Source of the DNA: CAZEDU01 sp964511185
GTDB lineage: Bacteria > Myxococcota > Myxococcia > Myxococcales > Myxococcaceae
Reading direction: 5' to 3'
NCBI GenBank assembly: GCA_964511185.1
Contig: CAZEDU010000096.1
Location: 1-18,931 of the forward strand
DNA length: 18,931 nucleotides
Shown here: positions 13,590 through 18,931 of the stretch, piece by piece
Layout: the number at the start of each line of letters is the position of its first letter
Numbering within the stretch: the first letter of the stretch is position 1
Position numbers and translations under genes: made by a program
Notes under the pieces: generated by a model
Database searches by the model: none
Seen by the model: only the letters and a program-made list of their open reading frames with translations
Told to the model about the DNA's origin: nothing

Positions 13590-14582
13590 ATGTCGTTTGC
13601 CGCTCCCCACCCCATCGAATCTCCCCTGGTCGAGTACCAAGCGGCCCGTGAACGCGCGGCCCTGCTCGATGCTTCCGGGCGAGAGCTCCTCCAGCTGACA
13701 GGGCCGGACGCTTTGTCGTTCCTGCACGGGATGGTGACCAACGACATCGAGGGCTTGCCCGTGGGCGGCGTCACGTACGCGGCGATGCTCACGCCCAAGG
13801 GCGGCATGGTGAGCGACGTGCGCGTCTTTCGGCGCGCCGAGGACCTGTTGCTCGAGGTCGAGCCGGGGCAGGGCGAGAAGGCGCTCGGGTTCTTGTCGAA
13901 GTACCTCATCTCGGAGGACGCCGAGCTGCACCCGGCCACCGAGTCTTTCTCGGTCGTGTCGCTCTGGGGTCCCGGCAGCGCGGGCGTGCTCCGTGCGGCC
14001 TCGGGGCGGGACGTCGCCGCCGCGGTCCATCGGTCCGAGACCGTGCCGCTGGGCTCGGCCGAGGCGTTGGTGACGGGCGGTTGGTTCTCGGGCGAGGCGG
14101 GGGTGGATCTGATCATCCCCCGAGGTGCGCGCGAGTCGGTCCTCGCCTTGCTCACCGGCGCGGGGGCGACGGCGGCGCAACCGTCGACGTGGGAGCTCTT
14201 GCGCGTCGAGGCGGGCCTGCCGCGGTACGGGCAGGACATGACCGAGACCACCATCCCGCTCGAGGCGTCGCTCGACCGCGCGATTCACTACCAGAAGGGC
14301 TGCTACATCGGCCAAGAGGTCATCGCGCGCGCCACCTTCCGAGGGCACGTGAACAAGAAGCTGGCGGGCCTGCTGCTGGGCGATGCGCCGGTCCCGCCGA
14401 AGACCGAGCTGTTTCGCGGCGAGAAGAGAATCGGCTTCGTCACCTCGGTCGCGCGGTCGTTCGCGCGCGGCCAGTGGATTGCGCTCGGCTACGTCCACCG
14501 CGACAGCCTGACCCCAGGCACCGAGCTGAAGGCCGCCGGACGAGAGGCCCCGGCCTTCGTCGAGAAGCTCCCGTTCGTCTGA
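13590..14582 (+). CDS. ygfZ: Folate-binding YgfZ protein (Fe-S cluster maintenance)
   Basis: Protein of 330 aa with the GcvT-like fold of YgfZ. The family signature KGCYIGQE is at 236-243, with its key cysteine C238, followed by VIARATFRGHVNKKLAGL. The N-terminal half shows the usual DASGRELLQLTGPDALSFLHGMVTNDI run (28-53) and the MLTPKGGMVSDVRVF motif (66-80). YgfZ proteins bind tetrahydrofolate and help keep enzymes with 4Fe-4S clusters active, such as radical-SAM enzymes; the cysteine in the signature is needed for function in E. coli. The ATG at 13590 gives the expected N-terminus; the frame is open upstream but unlike the family. The gene is divergent from VKOR-DsbA, another thiol-dependent protein, and a gap of 83 bp separates it from the next plus-strand gene. 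Confidence 0.92.
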   Translation: MSFAAPHPIESPLVEYQAARERAALLDASGRELLQLTGPDALSFLHGMVTNDIEGLPVGGVTYAAMLTPKGGMVSDVRVFRRAEDLLLEVEPGQGEKALGFLSKYLISEDAELHPATESFSVVSLWGPGSAGVLRAASGRDVAAAVHRSETVPLGSAEALVTGGWFSGEAGVDLIIPRGARESVLALLTGAGATAAQPSTWELLRVEAGLPRYGQDMTETTIPLEASLDRAIHYQKGCYIGQEVIARATFRGHVNKKLAGLLLGDAPVPPKTELFRGEKRIGFVTSVARSFARGQWIALGYVHRDSLTPGTELKAAGREAPAFVEKLPFV

Positions 14583-14626
14583 GCGCGCGGCGCGTCGACA
14601 CAACTTCGAACGCGGCGCGGCGATAA

Positions 14627-14641
14627 GGGGATGATCTCCCC
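14627..14641. repeat. Short inverted repeat upstream of the 262-aa unknown gene
   Basis: GGGGA (14627-14631) and TCCCC (14637-14641) form a 5-bp stem around a 5-nt loop in the 83-bp gap after ygfZ. It overlaps a GATAAG sequence (14622-14627) that could be a -10-like element for the gene at 14666. It may be an operator, a weak terminator for ygfZ, or chance; there is no T-run. Confidence 0.25.
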
Positions 14642-14665
14642 AAGCTCGCCCGGAGCGCCGCCGCC

Positions 14666-15454
14666 ATGCCCACCGTTTCCGCCACCCAACCGAAGAGCGC
14701 CATCCAGTCGCAGACGCCCACGCCGTTCAAGTTCTTCCTCCCCGACGGCGTCAAGGTCACCCGCTCGAAGAGCCTGGCGATCGAGTCGATCGAGGTGAAG
14801 GGCACCTACAACAAGTCGCAGGTGGGCACGGTGCGCTTCAACGCGAAGACAGGCAAGTTCACCAGCACCAAGAAGTTCTGGAACGATCCGAAGACGCCCG
14901 CGCCGAAGGCCATGACCCAGGCGGAGCTCAAGGACTTCGCCGCCTCGCTCGAGCAGCACATCAAGACGGCCAAGAACGTCGCGAACGGCTACTTCTTGAT
15001 GCTGCAGAACGTGAAGAAGGCGCTCAAGCCTCCAGCGGCCCAGCCGGTGTTCGATCCCGCGAAGGTCCCCTTGAGCGTCATGCACAAGGACAAGAGCGCT
15101 CACGTCGAGGCGTCGATGTGGATCAACCTGATGCCCGGCACCAGCCCTTCGTCGACGATTCACGCCTCGGTGAAGCTCCTGGGCACCGGCATGACCGACG
15201 CGCCGCCCCGCTTCCAGGTCACCGAAGTCGCCGCCTATGCGAAGGGCAGCAAGACGCCGGTGTACCTGCGGAAGAACCCCAAGACGCTTCCCCCCGGCAT
15301 CGAAGGCCGCGGCGTGTCGGTGGTCGAGATCCCCATCACCTTCTCGAAGCTCGACCTCAACAAGCAGTACACCTTCGTGGTGAAGACCAAGCTCAGCGGC
15401 TCGCCGGTGAAGACCGTCCGGTCCGACTACGTGCCGGTCGAGCGCGTCTACTGA
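14666..15454 (+). CDS. Protein of unknown function, 262 aa, lysine-rich
   Basis: I do not recognise this family. It starts MPTVSATQPKSAIQSQTPTP and has no signal peptide or membrane helix. Residues 20-70 look beta-rich (FKFFLPDGVKVTRSK, GTYNKSQVGTVRFNAKTGKF), followed by a helix with KDFAASLEQHIKTAKNVANG (about 90-109). A second beta-rich part (about 145-262) has HVEASMWINLMPG, a segment with PPRFQVTEVAAYAKG, and alternating strands to the end (YTFVVKTKLSGSPVKTVRSD), like an immunoglobulin- or fibronectin-type sandwich. Lysine is unusually frequent and there are no cysteines. GGAG (14652-14655) lies about 11 nt before the ATG. It ends 13 nt from the convergent LarA-like gene. Possibilities include a cytoplasmic binding protein or a substrate of a signal-less export system, neither proven. 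Confidence 0.75.
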   Translation: MPTVSATQPKSAIQSQTPTPFKFFLPDGVKVTRSKSLAIESIEVKGTYNKSQVGTVRFNAKTGKFTSTKKFWNDPKTPAPKAMTQAELKDFAASLEQHIKTAKNVANGYFLMLQNVKKALKPPAAQPVFDPAKVPLSVMHKDKSAHVEASMWINLMPGTSPSSTIHASVKLLGTGMTDAPPRFQVTEVAAYAKGSKTPVYLRKNPKTLPPGIEGRGVSVVEIPITFSKLDLNKQYTFVVKTKLSGSPVKTVRSDYVPVERVY

Positions 15455-15467
15455 GCGACGACTTAGT

Positions 15468-16976
15468 TTAGCCCTTCACCCGCACGAAGAACGGCGGCGG
15501 CAACGCGAGCACGGTCACCTTCGGCTTCGACGCGCCCAGGTACTCGCGCGCCTTGGTGAGCCCGTCCTCCACGTCCGCGGCGGGCATGAAGCCCAGCCGC
15601 GCGCACGAGCGCGGATCTCCATGCGCGACGATGATCTTCCCGATGCGCTTGCGCGCGGGCCAGGTCTGGTACCAGAGGTACAACGGGTGCGTGCCGTGGA
15701 ACGCGAACCGGCGCTGGTAGCTGGACACGAACTCCGGACGACCCGCGAAGTAGGCCTCGAACCGCTCGTGCATCGGCGTCGGCTCGCGCTCGGTGCGCAG
15801 CACCTTCTCGTACAGCTCTTGATGCGGTGAATGCACGCGCGCGTCGAACTTCGGCTCGAGCGGGTTGGCGAACACCAGCGCGCCGCCGGGCTTCAAGAGC
15901 GGCTGGGTGGTGAACATGTTCGACACGAAGAAGAGCGCCAGGTGGGCGGCGAGCACGGGGTTCTGCTGCGAGCGAATCGCGTACGGACCGATGTCGGGCA
16001 GCCCGCACACGACGATGTCGGCCTGGCCGTCGGCGTCTATCTCGTGCTGGCGATAGAACGCCTCGAGCGCGCGCGGGGCCACCGCGCCGGGCGACCCGGC
16101 GAAGGCGGCGATGGGCCGATAGCTCGCCTTCATCAAGCGGGCGGCGCGGTGGCGCACCGCGCTCGGCATCGCGTTCCACATCTGCACTGGCCGCGCCCGC
16201 GCCCGCTCCGACTGCAGGAGCGCCGCGAGCGGCGACGCCCACAGCTCGTTGTTGAGGACGGCGGTCAGCTGCACCACCTTCGTCTTCGCGGCCAGCTTGG
16301 CGCCGACCTCGTCGTGCTTCTTCTGGTAGCTCGAGCCCGCCAGCAGCGGCGCCGCCTCCTGCTCGAAGAGCGCCGGCGCGTTGAGCTGGCGCGCGGTGCG
16401 GTAACCGGCGACGCCCGAGACGAGCCCGTACCAGCCGGGGCTCACCGGCGTGCTGACGACGTTCAGGTGCACGACGAGGTCCGCCTCGACCACCGCGCGG
16501 TTGAGCTCGAGCGGACCCGACGGGCCGTCTCCCACCGGGCGCAGCAGGCTCCGCTCCTCGGCGTCGTGGCAGATGACCGGGAAGCTCGCCGTCGACTGCA
16601 CGCCGAGCAGCTCGGTGAGCTCGGTGTTGCGCCACTGGCGGTTGAGCCCGTTGGCGAGCAGCACGGTGACGCGGTTCGACCGGAGCCCCTGCGCGCTCAA
16701 GACTTGGAGCACCGCCTCCAACATCTCGCGGCGGCAGTCGCGCCGCATCTGCGGCACCGGGAACGACGGGTCGTCGATGACCACGCAGACGCGCGACTTG
16801 GCGGTGACCAACGACGCCAGGGGCTCCAAGTCGAGCGGCTCCTCCAGCGCCCGGAAGCACACGTCGCGAAAGTCGTCCAACCCGGGCAGCGGCAACGGCG
16901 GCTGAAGCACCCGCGCGTCGTCCGGAAGCTCCGGCGTCTGCAAGTCGAACCCTGACAACATCAACGTTCTGGCCAC
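15468..16976 (-). CDS. LarA/DUF2088-like protein, probably without nickel-pincer chemistry
   Basis: Protein of 502 aa resembling the lactate racemase (LarA, DUF2088) family. The N-terminal half has VCVVIDDPSFPVPQ (63-76, like the D-x-TRP region), VTVLLANGLNRQWRNTELTELLG (103-125, like the ATGTHR-x-EL region), VICHDAEE (134-141), ADLVVHLNVVSTPVSPGWYGLVSGVAGYRT (165-194) and a long C-terminal domain with DIVVCGLPDIG (319-330) and LLKPGGALVFA (360-370). Compared with LarA as I remember it, the THR histidine is replaced (LNR), and the pincer-attaching lysine and neighbouring histidine of the PH-GFSGG-K segment are not seen. No signal peptide. The GTG at 16976 is used; the ATG at 16961 is equally possible. 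Its function may be a different hydroxyacid reaction or binding only. The start lies 31 nt from the divergent HAD gene. Confidence 0.65.
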   Translation of the reverse strand: MARTLMLSGFDLQTPELPDDARVLQPPLPLPGLDDFRDVCFRALEEPLDLEPLASLVTAKSRVCVVIDDPSFPVPQMRRDCRREMLEAVLQVLSAQGLRSNRVTVLLANGLNRQWRNTELTELLGVQSTASFPVICHDAEERSLLRPVGDGPSGPLELNRAVVEADLVVHLNVVSTPVSPGWYGLVSGVAGYRTARQLNAPALFEQEAAPLLAGSSYQKKHDEVGAKLAAKTKVVQLTAVLNNELWASPLAALLQSERARARPVQMWNAMPSAVRHRAARLMKASYRPIAAFAGSPGAVAPRALEAFYRQHEIDADGQADIVVCGLPDIGPYAIRSQQNPVLAAHLALFFVSNMFTTQPLLKPGGALVFANPLEPKFDARVHSPHQELYEKVLRTEREPTPMHERFEAYFAGRPEFVSSYQRRFAFHGTHPLYLWYQTWPARKRIGKIIVAHGDPRSCARLGFMPAADVEDGLTKAREYLGASKPKVTVLALPPPFFVRVKG

Positions 16977-16989
16977 GGTGCGCGCAAGC

Positions 16990-17007
16990 TACCCTAAACT
17001 TCTCACC
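16990..17007 (+). promoter_or_regulatory. Possible -10 element directly before the HAD phosphatase gene
   Basis: TAAACT (16995-17000), preceded by the overlapping TACCCT (16990-16995), ends 7 nt before the ATG at 17008, and no Shine-Dalgarno is present. This spacing would put the transcription start at the start codon. A good -35 box was not found. The element lies in the 31-bp gap between divergent genes. Confidence 0.3.
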
Positions 17008-17619
17008 ATGAAAGACCTCAAAGCCGTGCTCTTCGACATGGACGGCGTCCTGGTGAAGAGCGACGAGGTCTGGTTCCGCGCGGTGGAGGAGGCAGGCGTG
17101 CGCTTCCGCGGCCGCGCCATCACGCGCGAGGAGTTCTTTCCCACCTTCGGGCAAGGCACCGCCGCCGACGTGACGGTGTTCGGCTTGGGCTGCAGCGTGC
17201 AACAGCTCGACGCCTTCTACGCCGAGGCGTTCCTGCGCTTCATCGACCAGATGTGGGTCAACCCCGAGGCGGCGCCGCTGTTCGCGGCGCTTCGCGCGCG
17301 AGGCCTGCGGGTGGCGGTGGTCACCAACACCGTGAGCCCGCTGGCGAAGGAGGTTCTCCGGCGCGCTGCGCTCCTCGACCGGCTCGACGCGCTGGCGTGC
17401 GCCGACCACGTCGCCCACGCCAAGCCGGCGCCCGACCTGGTGCTCCACGCCTGCCGAGCGCTCGGGGTCGGCGCCGACGAGGCCTGGATGGTCGGGGACT
17501 CACGGTTCGACCGGGAAGCCACGCGCGCCGCGGGTGTCCACTTCGTCGGCTTCGGCATCGACGGCGACGCTCGGATCGAGCGGCTGGGCGACCTTCCGGC
17601 GCTCCGGAAAGGCGGTTGA
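17008..17619 (+). CDS. HAD-superfamily phosphatase
   Basis: HAD hydrolase of 203 aa. Motif I is DMDGVL (10-15), with nucleophile D10 and acid/base D12. Motif II is Thr106 in VVTNT. Motif III is Lys139 in HAKPAPD, and motif IV is GDSRFD (163-168), with D164 and D168. The helical cap between motif I and residue 88 marks it as a subfamily I enzyme, like phosphoglycolate phosphatase or beta-phosphoglucomutase. It should cleave a small phosphomonoester in the cytoplasm; the substrate cannot be predicted from the sequence. The ATG at 17008 puts motif I at the usual distance from the N-terminus; an upstream GTG at 16978 adds ten unsupported residues. It is followed after 32 nt by fumC and may be co-transcribed with it. 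Confidence 0.88.
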   Translation: MKDLKAVLFDMDGVLVKSDEVWFRAVEEAGVRFRGRAITREEFFPTFGQGTAADVTVFGLGCSVQQLDAFYAEAFLRFIDQMWVNPEAAPLFAALRARGLRVAVVTNTVSPLAKEVLRRAALLDRLDALACADHVAHAKPAPDLVLHACRALGVGADEAWMVGDSRFDREATRAAGVHFVGFGIDGDARIERLGDLPALRKGG

Positions 17620-17623
17620 AGCC

Positions 17624-17651
17624 CAAGGTGGCGCCTTGCTAGAGCCCCCTT
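17624..17651 (+). promoter_or_regulatory. Possible promoter element before fumC
   Basis: A small inverted repeat, CAAGG (17624-17628) and CCTTG (17634-17638), is followed by TGCTAGAGC (17637-17645), which reads as an extended -10 whose hexamer (17640-17645) ends 6 nt before the ATG at 17652. No Shine-Dalgarno is visible in this gap apart from AAGG about 24 nt upstream. Position-based evidence only. Confidence 0.25.
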
Positions 17652-18931
17652 ATGCCCAACGTCCGCATGGAAAAAGACACCTTCGGTCCCATCGAGGTCC
17701 CCGCCGACAGGCTGTGGGGCGCCCAGACGCAGCGCTCGCTGCAGAACTTCGCCATCTCCAGCGAGAAGATGCCCCTCGCGCTGGTGCGGGCGCTGGTGCT
17801 CGTCAAGAAGGCGGCGGCGGTGGTGAACACCGAGCTGGGCGCGCTGCCCCAAGAGAAGTCGCGGGCCATCACCCAGGCGGCGGACGAGGCGCTCGACGGC
17901 AAGCTCGACGCCGAGTTCCCCTTGAGCGTGTGGCAGACCGGCAGCGGCACCCAGACGAACATGAACGTCAACGAGGTGCTCGCCAACCGCGCCAGCGAGC
18001 TGTTGGGCGGCGAGCGCGGCGAAGGGCGCAAGGTGCACCCGAACGACGACGTCAACAAGGCCCAGAGCTCGAACGACGTCTTCCCCACCGCGATGAGCGT
18101 GGCGGCGACCACCGCGGTGGCGCGCGAGGTGCTCCCGTCGGTGAAGAAGCTGCGCGACGTGCTCGCCGAGAAGAGCAAGGCGTTCGCGAAGGTGGTCAAG
18201 ATCGGCCGCACGCACCTGCAGGACGCGACGCCGCTCACGCTGGGGCAGGAGTTCTCGGGCTACGTCGCGCAGCTGGATCAAGGCCTCAAGCATCTGGAGC
18301 AGCAGCTGCCGCATCTGTACGAGCTGGCGCTGGGCGGCACCGCGGTCGGCACGGGCTTAAACGCGCCCAAGGGCTACGCCGAGCGGGTCGCGAAAGAAAT
18401 CGCCTCGCTCACCGGCTTGCCGTTCGTCACCGCGCCCAACAAGTTCGAGGCGCTCGCCGCGAACGACGCGCTGGTGCACGCGCACGGGGCGCTCAAGGGC
18501 ATCGCCGCGGCGCTGTTCAAGATCGCCAACGACATCCGCTGGCTCGCCTCCGGCCCGCGCTCGGGCCTGGGAGAGATCACCCTCCCCGAGAACGAGCCCG
18601 GCAGCTCCATCATGCCCGGCAAGGTGAACCCCACGCAGTGCGAGGCGATGACCATGCTCTGCGCGCAGGTGATGGGGAACGACGTGGCGATCTCCATCGG
18701 CGGCGCGTCCGGCAACTTCGAGCTCAACGTCTACAAGCCGCTGCTCGCGCACAACTTCCTGCAGTCGTGCCGGCTGATCGCCGACGGGTGCAAGAGCTTC
18801 CGCGAGAACTGCGCCGAGGGCATCGCGCCGAACACGCCGCGCATCGAGGAGAACTTGCGGCGCTCGTTGATGCTGGTGACCGCGCTCAACCCGCACATCG
18901 GCTACGACAACGCGGCGAAGATCGCCAAGAA
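17652..18931 (+). CDS. fumC: Class II fumarate hydratase, truncated by window end
   Basis: The first 426 codons are visible; the family is usually about 460-470 aa, so roughly 40 residues lie beyond the window. Fumarase C motifs occur in order: VWQTGSGTQTNMNVNEV in the active-site region, HPNDDVNKAQSSNDVFPT, GRTHLQDATPLTLGQEF with catalytic-base His188, GGTAVGTGLN, and the superfamily signature GSSIMPGKVN (317-326) with Ser318. His188 and Ser318 fall at the same positions as in the E. coli enzyme, which supports the ATG at 17652; another ATG lies five codons later. It is the iron-independent, heat-stable fumarase that interconverts fumarate and malate in the TCA cycle. It follows the HAD phosphatase gene by 32 nt on the same strand. 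Aspartase, a close relative, is less likely given the close match to FumC motifs. Confidence 0.95.
   Translation, partial: MPNVRMEKDTFGPIEVPADRLWGAQTQRSLQNFAISSEKMPLALVRALVLVKKAAAVVNTELGALPQEKSRAITQAADEALDGKLDAEFPLSVWQTGSGTQTNMNVNEVLANRASELLGGERGEGRKVHPNDDVNKAQSSNDVFPTAMSVAATTAVAREVLPSVKKLRDVLAEKSKAFAKVVKIGRTHLQDATPLTLGQEFSGYVAQLDQGLKHLEQQLPHLYELALGGTAVGTGLNAPKGYAERVAKEIASLTGLPFVTAPNKFEALAANDALVHAHGALKGIAAALFKIANDIRWLASGPRSGLGEITLPENEPGSSIMPGKVNPTQCEAMTMLCAQVMGNDVAISIGGASGNFELNVYKPLLAHNFLQSCRLIADGCKSFRENCAEGIAPNTPRIEENLRRSLMLVTALNPHIGYDNAAKIAK

Noticed and set aside
5969..17639. Shared 11-mer TGGCGCCTTGC at 5969-5979 and 17629-17639
   Set aside because: Only two copies, with no extension of similarity beyond the 11 bases; chance is likely in GC-rich sequence.
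1..18931. Mobile element, prophage, defence island or CRISPR
   Set aside because: No transposase, integrase, phage structural gene, restriction enzyme, Cas protein or regularly spaced repeat was seen on either strand.

Overview
The window is very GC-rich, with third codon positions almost always G or C. It is packed with genes on both strands, including a serine/threonine protein kinase, a hybrid sensor kinase/receiver, several lipoproteins and many GTG starts. This points to a myxobacterium or close relative (Myxococcota), an inference from gene content and style rather than a marker gene. I see no rRNA, tRNA, CRISPR array, insertion sequence or phage gene. No stretch above 300 bases lacks a gene; the longest gap is about 160 bases (4182-4341).

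Layout. 1-1219 (minus): a tail-anchored Ser/Thr kinase followed by the start of a small membrane protein. 1334-2985 (plus): an ATPase and permease of a zinc/manganese-type ABC transporter, without its binding protein. 2982-4181 (minus): an unrecognised 399-aa protein, tail-to-tail with the permease. 4342-5968 (plus): an acid-phosphatase-like lipoprotein and a DUF4230-like membrane protein. 6007-9908 (minus): a likely operon of a hybrid histidine kinase/receiver with an eroded ATP site, an S1-family serine protease lipoprotein, and a TPR protein with a DUF1444-like C-terminus. 9994-11764 (plus): a DUF2270 membrane protein and an NAD-type isocitrate dehydrogenase. 11777-13515 (minus): a VKOR-DsbA fusion translationally coupled to a bacterial SUI1/eIF1 homologue. 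13590-15454 (plus): YgfZ and an unrecognised 262-aa protein. 15468-16976 (minus): a LarA-like protein that seems to lack the nickel-pincer ligands. 17008-18931 (plus): a HAD phosphatase and class II fumarase, cut by the window end.

Most of this looks like ordinary chromosomal housekeeping and signalling DNA rather than a mobile island. Isocitrate dehydrogenase and fumarase are both TCA-cycle enzymes. VKOR-DsbA (disulfide formation) and YgfZ (Fe-S maintenance) are divergently arranged and share a short control region. The points most worth a second look are the hybrid kinase with multiple lost catalytic residues but an intact receiver; a recurring layout in which a TAnnnY-type -10-like hexamer sits 6-8 nt before a start codon lacking a Shine-Dalgarno (possible leaderless transcripts); the LarA-like protein without catalytic ligands; the TPR-DUF1444 fusion coupled to a secreted protease; and two proteins of unknown family.
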